Source of the DNA: Neurospora crassa OR74A
Taxonomy: Eukaryota > Ascomycota > Sordariomycetes > Sordariales > Sordariaceae
NCBI RefSeq assembly: GCF_000182925.2
Contig: NC_026501.1
Coordinates: 8,659,917-8,723,916 of the forward strand
Length of the DNA: 64,000 nucleotides
Reading direction: 5' to 3'
Part shown: positions 24,675 through 35,600 of the stretch, one piece after another
Position numbering within the stretch: the stretch's first letter is position 1
How the letters are laid out: each line of letters starts with the position of its first letter
Position numbers and translations under genes: made by a program
Notes under the pieces: generated by a model
The model's database searches: none
Told to the model about the DNA's origin: nothing
What the model saw: the letters and a program-made list of their open reading frames with translations, nothing else

Positions 24675-25852
24675 ATGGCGCCTCAGTCAACAAAATTTGC
24701 CCTGATCACAGGGTGCGGTGCCGGTGGTATTGGAGAGGCCCTCATCCTAGAATATCTGCGCCGCGGCATCCACCCTATCGCCACACTCCTCCCCTTCGAG
24801 TCGAGCGAGCATCTTGACAAAGCTGGCATTACTTGGTTCAAACTGGATGTTACCAACGAGGAGTCCGTTGTTCAGTTGAAGAAGGATGTTTCTGAGCTGA
24901 CCAAAGGCCGCTTGGATTTCCTTGTTAACAATGCGTACGTTTAAATGTCATTGGAAAGGGAGGTTCAAAGACTAATTTGGATTAAATTGCAGCGGCATTT
25001 GCTACACAATGACAGCCATTGACACCGATGTCAAGTCTGTTCAACGCATGTTTGATGTCAACCTGTTTGGGCCCATGCGAATGGTGCATCATTTCCATGA
25101 TATGCTAATCGCGTCCTCTGGCATCATTGTTAACATTGGCTCCATTGGCGGTGTTGTGCCATTCGTTTATGGCTGTGAGTTTGTCATCTTTCTCCGCTGT
25201 AACAAGGCGCTCAACTGATACGATAACAGCATCCTACAACGCCTCCAAGGCAGCTCTTGCGCACTGGGGTAACAGTCTGCGCGTAGAGTTGGCACCGCTC
25301 GGCGTCAGAGTGTTAGTGGTAAGTCTTTTAGCGGCCCAGTCAAGCATTGCCAGAATAACCTGCTCACAATCCCACCATCAAAGATCATCTCCGGAGAAGT
25401 CGGCACCAACATCCTAAAGAACGACCACGGAAGGACCCTGCCCGAGGGGTCATACTACTCTCCTATGGCCGAAGAGTTCAAGAACCACGTCCACAGGACG
25501 CCCGGTAATCCCTCTCCATACCTCACTTACTAATCGCTGCAGCTCTCTAACAATGGCTACCCAGATGCTGCCACCGATCGCTTCGTCTACGCCAAGAACG
25601 TCGTTGGCGAGTCCCTCAAGAAGTCCCCCACAACATGGTTCTGGACAGGGAGCTACTCGGGCGTCATTCGCTTCTTGCATACCTTCTTCCCCAAGACAGT
25701 GTTTGTATGTATCCCCACTTGCCCATAGCAGGAGTTGAGCTCGAGATGATATGAGCTAACAGCTTTTGTAGGATCGCTGGTTCTCGAGCTTGTTCAACTT
25801 GGCTAAGCTGAAAGAAGCGCATGATGCGGCGATGAAGAAGAAGGTGGCTTGA
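24675..25852 (+). CDS. AYR1-like short-chain dehydrogenase, 290 aa
   Basis: Six exons (24675-24934, 24993-25174, 25230-25318, 25384-25504, 25565-25704, 25772-25852) give 290 aa. Cofactor loop TGCGAGGIGEAL near the start, LDVTNEESV after strand 3, NNAGI, and active site YNASKAAL. Overall it resembles yeast Ayr1, the NADPH-dependent 1-acyl-dihydroxyacetone-phosphate reductase, and related fungal reductases that act on lipid-like ketones. Codon 1 was taken at 24675 (MAPQSTKFALITG), since the in-frame ATG at 24573 would add a low-complexity Ser/Pro leader. The fifth exon acceptor (CCCAG before 25565) was chosen over an earlier AG because the latter runs into a stop. Confidence 0.85.
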
Positions 25853-27144
25853 ATTGCATTCGTTTCTGTCCCATCGGTTTTTTGAAGAATGGGATATTGG
25901 AAGTCATGCTGTTTTAGTACGTGCGGGATATTATATTCAACGATAGTTCATATTTACCATTGCGCACGGATGAAGATGTTCTAGATCGTGCTTAGACAAT
26001 ATCGTTTATTCCGTCTCATGTTCAGTTTTGATTGCCCAAGTTCCTGTTCCCATTTTGTGCATATTCAAAGGCTTTTTCTGGTGTCGGTCAATAGAATGGG
26101 CATCATTCTTCATGAGAAAGTCTAATCGTACGGTCAACATTGTCTATCCGTACTGTGGTCTACTTTTGCTTCATTAAGTATAACTTAGTAAAACCGAGAC
26201 TGATGAAACTGAAAGTGGCACCAAACTATTCGTTGATTTTTGAAGAATCTTTAGAGGTAGGTACCGAATCTATATCCTTAAGCATCATAGAAGAACCACC
26301 TTTGAAGCCTTTTCTATCTTGAATCTCATTAATTATTTATTTATAATAGCCATCTTCTTGAAGGGTTTTCTTAAGCTACCAGGTAGGTCTGGTTACTTCA
26401 AAAAGAGTGTTAGGTAGAGAAAAGAATTAGAAAAAATATAATTTATTTTTCTAGCTCAATACCAAACTCTGTCAAGCTAGAAAAGGAATATGAAAGTCTA
26501 CTTTTCATCACCATACAATTAGACTTTCTCTTCTTTATATACTCCCCCTTTTCAATGTAACAAGTCTTGAAGCTGCCAATGTTTATATATCCTGACCGTC
26601 CGGCAGAGGTAAATGAGCTTTACGATCCTGAGCACGTTTTAAGGCCTAGGAAATGTAATGGAAGAACAAGCAAAAAAGCTCCTAATGATGCAGTTCTTCT
26701 CTTTTCAAATTTTTTTTTCTTTTTTTTTCATCCATGTAAAATATGGAGAATATGATCGAGTGTTCCGCCTTTTGACCTACACGAGGCAAGTTTTTGCTAC
26801 CTTCAGTGATGAAAAGCTATTTGTACATACTGGGTCGGCTAAAGGAAACTGAAATTCTGACATACATAAAAATCCTCTACAGAAAAGGACGATGACAGTT
26901 GTCTAGTTGCCTACCTAACGTGTGAAGGTAGTCTTTGGGGATGAGCAATGTTTCTTTTCACCGTGTAGATAAGTCAACAAATGGATTGAGCCAAGGCACA
27001 ACACGCGCTCTTTGGAATTTTCGCGGCAATAAACCAAAATTCTGGCCTCCTTCTTGTTTGTAAAAAAAAAAAAAAAAAGAAATCCTATCGCCAAAAAACC
27101 AAACCATGAAACGTGTCGTGCCCAACTTAGGTAGGTAGGTATTT
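25853..27144. other. Intergenic, AT-rich
   Basis: Markedly AT-rich compared with its flanks, with T and A runs and a 10-base inverted pair (TTTTCTAGCT / AGCTAGAAAA). It may include decayed transposon DNA altered by repeat-induced point mutation, but I cannot assign a family or ends. Confidence 0.5.
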
Positions 27145-27816
27145 CTACCGCCCCTCGTAATGCTCCTGCAAGCTTCCCAAATACCCCTCGACCTTCTCCC
27201 CCTTTGCATCCACCACCTCCTTGCAATCCAACAACACCCACATCACCCTCCCGGGTAGCGTCCCGTTCCCCGTGACATTCACCCACTTGTGCGCCGTCGC
27301 TCTCTGCACGCTTACATCCCCCTGGCGCATGATCCGCTTCTCGCCCGAGTCTAGGATCAACTCGAACACGCCTTCGACAATGATGCCGTAGTCGATCGTC
27401 ATGGCCCGGTGGAGGGGGGACTCGACGCCCGGGCCGAAGTCGATCATGCGCACTATGGAGCCGGATTTGTAGTGGAAGGGGGGCTTTTTTTTGTGAGGGT
27501 TATTCTTTGTCAGTCATATATGCCCTGAGAAGTGAAAGAGGAGAGGGAAAAAAAACAAACAAACCTCCTTCTCCTTAGCTTTTTGGATATCAATATTGTT
27601 GTTGAGATCGACCGGTGTCTCTTGCGTGGAGTATAGCAGGTTGGAGATAGCTTGGTTCTGGACCATGAAGCGGTGGTGGTCGCCGTGGTCGGAGTGCAGG
27701 AAGACGGATTCACCCTGCTTGTTGAGGCCGGTGATGTGCCGGACGATTTGACGGAGGCCGGGGGCGGGGAAGGACTCGACGTAGTAGCCGTTGGGATTCT
27801 TATTGGGAGGGGCCAT
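27145..27816 (-). CDS. Cupin-domain protein 1, 196 aa
   Basis: Two exons (27816-27565, 27483-27145) give 196 aa. The start FPAPGLRQIVRHITG is shared with the cupin at 29705-30366, which has the same length and the same phase-0 intron position. The C-terminal half is a single cupin barrel with motif 2 as RQGDVSVQRATAHKWVN. Motif 1 is altered: the first metal-binding His is present (PLHRAM), but the usual HxH pair is not. Small cupins of this sort occur in fungal polyketide clusters, where some act as cyclases, decarboxylases or isomerases. Here the reaction is unknown. The gene is codirectional with the dehydrogenase 229 bp upstream. Confidence 0.88.
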
Positions 27817-28044
27817 GGTGAATGATGGCGAGAAAGGAATTCTGAGGTGAAGCGTTGAGCCTGTGTAAAAAGGTATTGAAGGTGTGAGGCTTAATGATCA
27901 GGAAATGTTGTGATGAGGGAACATGTGAGAGACCTCTTTATCAAGTTCTTTGGGATGTGTTATAATGAGTTGATGTTCCGAATAGATTCTTAGATAATCG
28001 CCAATCTACACCTTTGGCCAACCTTGCGATGTGTTAGATCCCAA

Positions 28045-29098
28045 TCAGACATGAGCAGCAAGCGTTGTACCCCCATCCAAGATCATGTTGCACCCCGTAG
28101 CATAACTCGCTTTCGGACTAGAGAGGAACATGACCGCATCGGCAACTTCCTCGGCTAGCGCAATCCTTCCGAGCGGAACGGCTTTCTGGATCATCTCTCC
28201 GAGTTCAGGGATGTCATCCATGGCCTTGCGGATCATGGGTGTATCGACCCAGGATGGACACACACTATTGACCCGGATACCATGTTTGGCGTTATCAAGT
28301 GCTATTGGAAGAGAACCGTCAGTAAACGCCGGAACGGACCCTTTCTGCTACCCTATCGCTAAAGCAGGCACGGTACTTTGTGTAACCCAACAACCTAACT
28401 TACCAGCATTCTTGGTGATTCCAACGACTGCATGCTTGGCGGCTGTGTATTGAACCATGCCTGGGGTAGCAACAAACCCCGAAGCTGACCCCACGTTGAC
28501 AATGCTACCCCGTGAGACACCCCGCGCGGGAACGGCTTCGTCAACGGGAACGGGGTCTTGGGTCTTCATGAGGGCGGAGAGAGCGCGGGTGACGATGAAG
28601 GTGCCAGTTACGTTGACCTTGAACATCTTTTCAAACTCGGAGACGCTGGCTTCGGCGATTTCATTGGCCAATTGGACTCCGACCTGTACCAAACAGGGAA
28701 TGTCAATCAATGTGTGCTGGTGATTAGGGGGTCATGGTAGAGCTTACACCAGCGCTGTTCACTGCGTAGTCGATCCGACCGAGGACCTGATGTGCGTATG
28801 CAATTGCTTGATAGACGGACTCTTCTTTGGTTACGTCGATGGCAACTGCTTCAGCCAGGAAGTGAGGGTGAGTAGCCTGAGACTTACACTCTGCTGCCAC
28901 CGCAGAAGCAGCTTCGAGCGTGAGATCTGCTATGACGATGCCTCGAACGCCATACCGGGCAAAGGCCAACGCGCATGCCTTGCCAATACCGCTTGCTGCA
29001 AATAATAATACGTACCTAGTTAGCTGCAAAAGCGATGGTAAAAGATAGAACGGAAATCACTTACCTCCGATGACGAATGCCGAACCAGTGAGATCCAT
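28045..29098 (-). CDS. NAD-type short-chain dehydrogenase, 272 aa
   Basis: Four exons (29098-29065, 28995-28748, 28683-28404, 28301-28045) give 272 aa. It is a classical SDR: GGASGIGKACA cofactor loop, NSAGVGV in place of the common NNAG, catalytic Ser in VGSASGF and YTAAKHAVVG (Tyr-x3-Lys), and a normal C-terminal SYATGCNMILDGG. An Asp at the end of beta-2 (VIADLTLE) predicts NAD(H) over NADP(H), so it may act as an alcohol oxidase in vivo. It sits between the two cupins, codirectional with one and divergent from the other. Confidence 0.9.
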
Positions 29099-29704
29099 GT
29101 TTCTATGATGTAGCGATGGCCAGCTTGCAACAAAATCGAGTGCCATCCGCGCCGAAGGATTACCATTATATGCATCGGAGGACGACAGTTGCTGGAGATT
29201 ACGGAACACCAAGTCTGTGTGCCAGATTACCGCCAGTACCCCGTTCCGTTTTCAAAGATCCCATCAACAGTCTTGGGGCGGATGTGAGATTGGGGGTAGG
29301 ATTCTGATGCAGGTCAGATTTGTGTAAGACGGACATTGAGGCAATACCCGCCGGCGTTGCATCCCGGGAGCTACCCCCAAGGCGAATAAGCAAATGATGG
29401 CTTCCCTTGGAAGAGAGAAAGGAAAAAAAAAGGTGATCGTTCGTGGACATGCTGTAGTAAGGTTCCGTATCCGTGAGCCGAACCCGGGATCGATGATGGA
29501 GCAATTATCGGGCGGTCCCTGAACTTCGTGTATATGACGAATCGGCCAATTGACCCGATGAGAAGAGATGTAACGGGTTTGACGATATAACATCGGTTTG
29601 ACTCCGTATTTTTCCACATCATCCTCACTATCATCATTGCAAACTTTTATCATCAACAATCGTTCTGTCTTTCTCATCTATCGCATCTTACCCGCTCCAT
29701 CAAG
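29099..29704. promoter_or_regulatory. Divergent promoter of dehydrogenase and cupin 2
   Basis: About 600 bp between head-to-head starts. TATAAC lies at 29586-29591, about 119 bases before the cupin 2 ATG. Confidence 0.5.
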
Positions 29705-30366
29705 ATGTCCACCTCCGGCCCCATCACCGAGTTCCCCGCCCCCGGTCTCCGGGATCCCTTCCGTTACATCACCGGCCACGACGCCGAAGGCAATGCTGTC
29801 TTCGTCCAGACCGACAACGGCGACCACCGGGCCGTAATGCTCGGCGGTGCTGCCGCGCAAAACATCATCTACAGCGCTGGCTCCAACCCCATCGAGCTCA
29901 CCGGCAACGTCGATCTCGAGTTCGCCAAGAACAGGGTTTGTCCTTGCCCTTTGCTCCCCCCTTTTTTTTCTCACCAGCAGCAAAGATATTGACCAAAAAA
30001 ATATAGCCCTCCCTCCACATCCCCAATGGCGTCTGCGTCCGTATGATTGACTTCGCACCTGGCTGTAAATCCAACATGCACCGCGCCCTCTGCATGGGCA
30101 TCGGCACCGTGTGTGAAGGCGAGGTCGAGCTCACGCTCGGCAGCGGCGAGAAGCGGATCCTGAGGCCTGGTGATGTCTCGATCAACCGCGGCGCGATGCA
30201 CCAGTGGCGCAACACGTCGGACGAGAAGCCGGCGAGGATGTTGTACACGCTGCTGGACATCAAGCCGCTGATTGTCAATGGCAAGCAGCTGGACTTCGAT
30301 ATGGGGTACTTGATGAAGGAGTACGCGGAGTATGATGAGGGGGAGGGAGATAAGAAGGCTGAATAA
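29705..30366 (+). CDS. Cupin-domain protein 2, 196 aa
   Basis: Two exons (29705-29935, 30007-30366) give 196 aa, the same length as cupin 1. N-terminal FPAPGLRDPFRYITGHD and the phase-0 intron match cupin 1, showing descent by duplication followed by divergence. The barrel contains SNMHRALCMGIGTV in the place of motif 1 (one His, lacking the HxH pair) and RPGDVSINRGAMHQWRN as motif 2. No signal peptide. It is the nearest gene upstream of the polyketide synthase on the same strand, 2.3 kb away. A role in polyketide tailoring is inferred from neighbours only. Confidence 0.9.
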
Positions 30367-32185
30367 AGGAGATTATGGTGATCGGATAGGGGTAGTGTTT
30401 GAGTTGGGAGTTGGTGGAGTAGTTACGCTAGATGCATCATAACCAATATTGCGAATTTTCATTATTGTTCTCGACCTATTGTTATGATGCCTGGTACGTC
30501 TTGAACTTGCCCGTGAATGTGAAACGTCTGGACAAAATAACACCCACAGCGCTCGGAGGACCTGAATCGTACCGTGCGTGGTCTTCATCCTGCTACAGCC
30601 ACCGTCAACATCCCACCTGGAAAATCTGATGTGCTCAAGATATTGCTAATTTGATGATGGTCACATTGCATAGTTTATAACCGCTCAACTGCAGTCGTGA
30701 ATCTAGAAGCCAGGAGATACCCAGACAGAATCTTCACCCCACCAGAGAGGACGAATAGAGCCAGATATGAGTATCACCCAGATATCAGACAAGTAGGAGA
30801 TCTCGGTAGCCGATCAAGGCGAAACGCTCACAGAGCGCTGTAAACGCACCGTTAGATGGGCTGAAACGGGCTGTGTTGGACGGTCAGCAGGAAGAGGCCT
30901 GTACTACATCAACACCGCTTTGATTGAATCTTGACGGCACTTGCCGTTCGCCCGTTCGGCACGCTCAACGTCACTATCCGTTCAAAGCGTAGAGGTTGCT
31001 TTCCCTCTGAGAGATTGTTATCGAGATCAACGATTAGGTCACGGTGATATCAGTGTTACAAGGTCGTATAACCGCTCGGCGGTCCGAGACCGTAAGACGG
31101 GGGAAATGGCGGGCGCCGATACTACGTCTCTTAGGCGCGAGGAACTTTGGCGATACCACGACATCAAGACCGTCCGTCGTTTACTGGCCGTGACAGGCCT
31201 TTCTTTTTCAACGAATCATGGGCATGTGCTTGATCCTTTTTCTTACGGGGTACGACGCAATCCGCACAAGATCCCCTTTGACCGAACCATGAGTATTACT
31301 TGTCCAGTATAGTCTGATGATGTACTGTCCCTTTGACGGACTCCGCTTGTGATCAGCTCTTGTAGGGCTGAGGGGTATCTTTGGTAATGTCCTGGCCTTG
31401 AAGAGGAAGGAGACACAATCTTTGTGGTTTTGTTCATTCTGATGGGGTGAAACGTAGATGGGTATGATGAAACTGGCAGACACCCTCCGAGACAGGAGCG
31501 ATATCCCGTCCCAATTCGGTGCAGCAAGTTCTGGAGACGGTGGCCTGTGCAAGTAAGATAATGCAACCTTGACTTTATCTCCGATCTCAGAACTGCACGG
31601 TCAATGATACCCACGGGGTGCAGCTCCCGTAGCACACTACCGGCCCATGTGCCGAGGGAACAGCCGCGTGTCATGGTTATCGTGGAATGCGGTCCGTACC
31701 CATGAAAAACATCGCCATGGAAATCTGGGGATGAGGGATGCCACGCTTGGGGTAAGTAGCTTAGAGAGCTGTGGTTTTCTTCCAAGGACTTCATTCGGGA
31801 CAATTACAACGCCCAAACTCAGAGCCGGTGTAGCCTTCCTCTGATTGCCACCTGGAAGGGGGCCTAGACACCGCTCTTCTGTCCAGTCCGTATGATCATA
31901 GCTTTAAGCTTACCGAAACACGTTCCGCACAGCATTCCGGGGGCAATGTTGAGCATGATAGCTGACGTTTCTGGTAGGCATGCAAAGATCTTCAGCAAGA
32001 TAGTCAAATGCACCAACGGCAAAGGGACTATCTCCATGTTTCCATATCCATCCCCACTAGCACCTTGCGGCTCACTCACAGCGTGGGGGAAGCGAAGGCG
32101 GATATGCTCCCAACAGGGAGAACAAGTAAACAATGCAGCGATGAGAACGTTAAACGGACCCGAGACGGATATTGGTGTTCCCATC

Positions 32186-32276
32186 ACCACGCGGTAAGAT
32201 AGTGTCCGTACTCCATGCTACACCACACACGGCGATGAACCTCCCCTTTGGAATAGCACAGCTCTAACCGCGTGGT
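32186..32276. promoter_or_regulatory. Inverted pair ACCACGCGGT / ACCGCGTGGT
   Basis: Two 10-base sites at 32186-32195 and 32267-32276 are exact reverse complements, 350-440 bases before the PKS start. The spacing and GC-rich core would suit a dimeric or paired transcription factor. No factor is assigned. Confidence 0.4.
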
Positions 32277-32461
32277 TAGGGAACTTGTGCAAGTCGATAT
32301 CACGTGAATGCCTTCGGCGTCCTCATTCAGGAAGACAATCGAAGAAAGAGGCCGTCATGGATGGAACTTGTGTGAATCGCAGTCCTCCGTATGCGAGTAA
32401 GCCGGTGAGGGTGATGATGAAGCGATGATTGTCTTTGACTTCGAACGAGGAAAAGACAGTG

Positions 32462-32467
32462 TATAAG
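32462..32467 (+). promoter_or_regulatory. TATA-like box of the polyketide synthase
   Basis: TATAAG on the plus strand, about 160 bases before the ATG at 32626. Confidence 0.45.
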
Positions 32468-32625
32468 AAAGATGATGATCGTCACCATCAAAGCACAACT
32501 TACCTTCCACAGCATCACCATTATCACACCAACAACACACTCGTGCTTCCTCCTCAAAGCATTCAGACTCCCATCTCTTCGCAATCCGTTGACAGGACAC
32601 ATCTCCACTCACCAAATCTTTCAAG

Positions 32626-35600
32626 ATGGCCCCTCACAGCACTCTCGACTCCGACTACTCGTCGGGTTCTTCTACTCCGACTAGTGCCAGTGCCGCTGGC
32701 GATGGCTTCGTCGATGGCCTCAACGGACTCAACAATGGGCGCGCCGTGGACCCTCAAGAGCCCATCGCTATCATTGGAATGGGTAAGTCTGGCCACTAGC
32801 CACACTCGTGACAGCATTAAACTTTCCCAGATCATAAGGCTAACACCCGCTTGCTAGGATGTCGTTTGCCCGGTGGAAGCCACTCCAGCTCCAAGCTCTG
32901 GGAGCTCCTCAAGGCCGGGCGCACCGCCCAGAGCCGCTTCCCACCGTCGCGTTTCAACATCGATGGCTTCTACCACCCCAACTCGGACCGGCCCGGCTCG
33001 CTCAACATGGAGGGTGGCTACTTCATCGAGGACGATATCCGCGGGTTCGAGAACTCCTTCTTCGGCATCAACAACCTCGAGGCCACGTACATGGATCCCC
33101 AGCAGCGCAAGCTACTCGAGGTGGTCTTTGAGACGTTCGAGAACGCCGGCTTCACGCTGGATCAGGTCTCCGATGCCAACATTGGTTGCTATGTCGGCAA
33201 CTTCGTGACGGATTTCATCACTATGCAGCTCAAGGATTCAGAGTACACTCATCGCTACTCGGCGACAGGTTTGGGTACCACCATCTTGGCCAACAGAATC
33301 AGCCATGTGTTCAACATGAAGGGGCCCAGCTTCGTCATCGATACTGCTTGCTCTTCCTCGCTTTACTGCTTGCATGCGGCCGTTGCCGCCTTGATTGCTG
33401 GAGAATGCGACTCTGCCATCGTGGCTGGTGCCAACCTTATCCAGTCTCCCGAGCAGCAACTCGCCACTATGAAGGCTGGTGTCCTGTCCAAGACCTCCAC
33501 TTGCCATACCTTCGACTCGTCTGCCGATGGTTACGGCAGAGCTGATGGTATCGGCGCTATTCTCGTCAAGAGGCTCAGCGATGCCATCCGTGACGGAGAC
33601 CCAATCCGCTCCGTCATCCGCGGTACTGCTATCAACTCCAACGGCAAGACCAACGGTATCACCCTGCCTAGTGCTGATGGCCAGGAGGCCGTTATCCGCA
33701 AGGCTTATGCTCAAGCCGGGCTTGGCTTCAACGAGACCGACTACATTGAGTGCCACGGTACTGGTACCGCCGTCGGTGACCCGATCGAAGTCGAAGCCGT
33801 GTCCCGCGTGTTCAAGAAGCCCCAGGGTGCTCCCCTCTTGATCGGCTCCGTCAAGAGTAACCTCGGTCACTCCGAGGCTGCTTCTGGTCTTTCCAGCATC
33901 ATCAAGGTCGCCATGGCCCTTGAGAAGGGCGAGATCCCTCCCACGTATGGCGTCAAGAACATCAACCCCAAAATCAAGACTGATGAGTGGAACGTTCAAA
34001 TCGTTACCGAAACGACCCCCTGGCCAAAGAACCTTCCTCACAACGCCGGCAGGCTCTTCCGCCGTGCTGGTGTCAACTCCTTCGGATATGGTGGTGCCAA
34101 TGCCCACGCCATTCTCGAGGCCCCCCAGATGCACGTCCCGGTTGGATACAACCGCGGCTCCCTGCCGGCTTCTCTCACCCGCTCGACTTTGTTCCTCCCC
34201 TTCTCCGGCTCCAACACCGCGGCTCTCGAGCGCAGAGTCACCGACATTGCGGCTGCAATTGACTTCGAGAATGTCAACATCGCCGACCTGGCATATACCC
34301 TCGGTGTCAAGCGCACCCACCTCAGTACTCGTGGCTACATTCTCAGCGGCCAGGACACTCTCAAGGATGACCTCAAGCCCGAGAACCTCCGCGTTGCTCT
34401 CCAGGGCAAGACCTACTCCAAGCTTCCTTTGGCTTTTGTCTTCACCGGCCAGGGTGCTCAGTGGCCTGAGATGGGCAAGGAGTTGATGAAGGAGTTTCCC
34501 AGCTTCCGTCGCACCATCCAAAGGCTCGATGCTGCTTTGCAGATGCTCCCACATGCTCCCACCTGGACTCTCCAGGGTGCCATTCTCGAGCCGGCCAAGA
34601 CCAGCATGATCAACCATGCCTCGCGCTCTCAGCCTGTCTGCACTGCTGTCCAGATCGCCCTGGTCCAGCTGCTCGCTTCTTGGGGCATCAAGCCCGAGAG
34701 TGTCATCGGCCACTCTTCCGGAGAAATTGCCGCTGCCTACACCGCTGGCTACCTCACTCCCGAGCAGTCCATCATCATCGCTTACTACCGTGGCCACTGT
34801 GTCACCAAGAGCACCATGGTCGGTGCCATGATGGCTGCCGGTCTCGGCGCTGAGGATGCCAACAAGAAGATCAGCGAGCTTGACCTCGTTGGCAAGATCC
34901 GTGTTGCTTGCGTCAACTCCCCCGAGAGCGTCACCATCTCCGGTGACACCGAGGGCATCGAGACTCTCCGTGCCCAGTTCGACCAGGCCGGCACGTTCGC
35001 CAGAGTCCTCAAGACCGATGGCAAGGCCTACCACTCCCACCACATGGCTGTCATTGGCCAAGAGTACGAGGACCTCCTCACCGAGGCTCTCGACGGCGAC
35101 GACTTCCCCACCACCAGCAACGGAGTCCGCTTCATTTCCTCCGTCACCGATGCCGTCGTGAACCATGCCGTTGGCCCTGCCTACTGGCGCGCCAATCTGG
35201 AGTCGCCCGTCTTGTTTGCCAACGTCGTCGAGCGTCTCATCAAGGACACCGCCTCGCACCTCGTTGAACTCGGCCCCCACTCCGCTCTCGAGCTTCCCAT
35301 CAAGCAGACCCGTACCAAGCTCAACATCAGCGAGACCAAGGTACACTACGGCTCCGCCCTCTCGCGCGGCAAGAACTCCATCACCACCATCCTTAACCTG
35401 GTCGGTGACCTCTTCCTGCACGGGCACGACATCTCCTTCAAGGGCGTCAACTACGTCGACTCAGCTTTCAACAGCCCCAAGGCGCGCAAGAACGTGAAGA
35501 CCCAGGAGAAGATGCTGCTCGACCTGCCCAACTACACCTGGGACTACAGCGGCACCGTCTTCAACGAGTCCCGTGTCAGCGTCGAGTGGCGTAACCGCAA

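Larger units (their letters stand above)
30367..32625. promoter_or_regulatory. Upstream region of the polyketide synthase
   Basis: 2.3 kb with no supported gene. A TATAAG box at 32462-32467 lies about 160 bases before the PKS ATG, and an inverted pair of 10-base sites lies at 32186-32195 and 32267-32276. Confidence 0.55.

Noticed and set aside
25853-27144. A named transposon family for the AT-rich stretch
   Set aside because: No coding remnant, terminal repeat or target site is clear enough to assign one.
33238-35427. 729-codon ORF antisense to the polyketide synthase
   Set aside because: It mirrors the strong third-position C bias of the PKS gene on the other strand. The translation has no domain and the sense strand carries all catalytic motifs.
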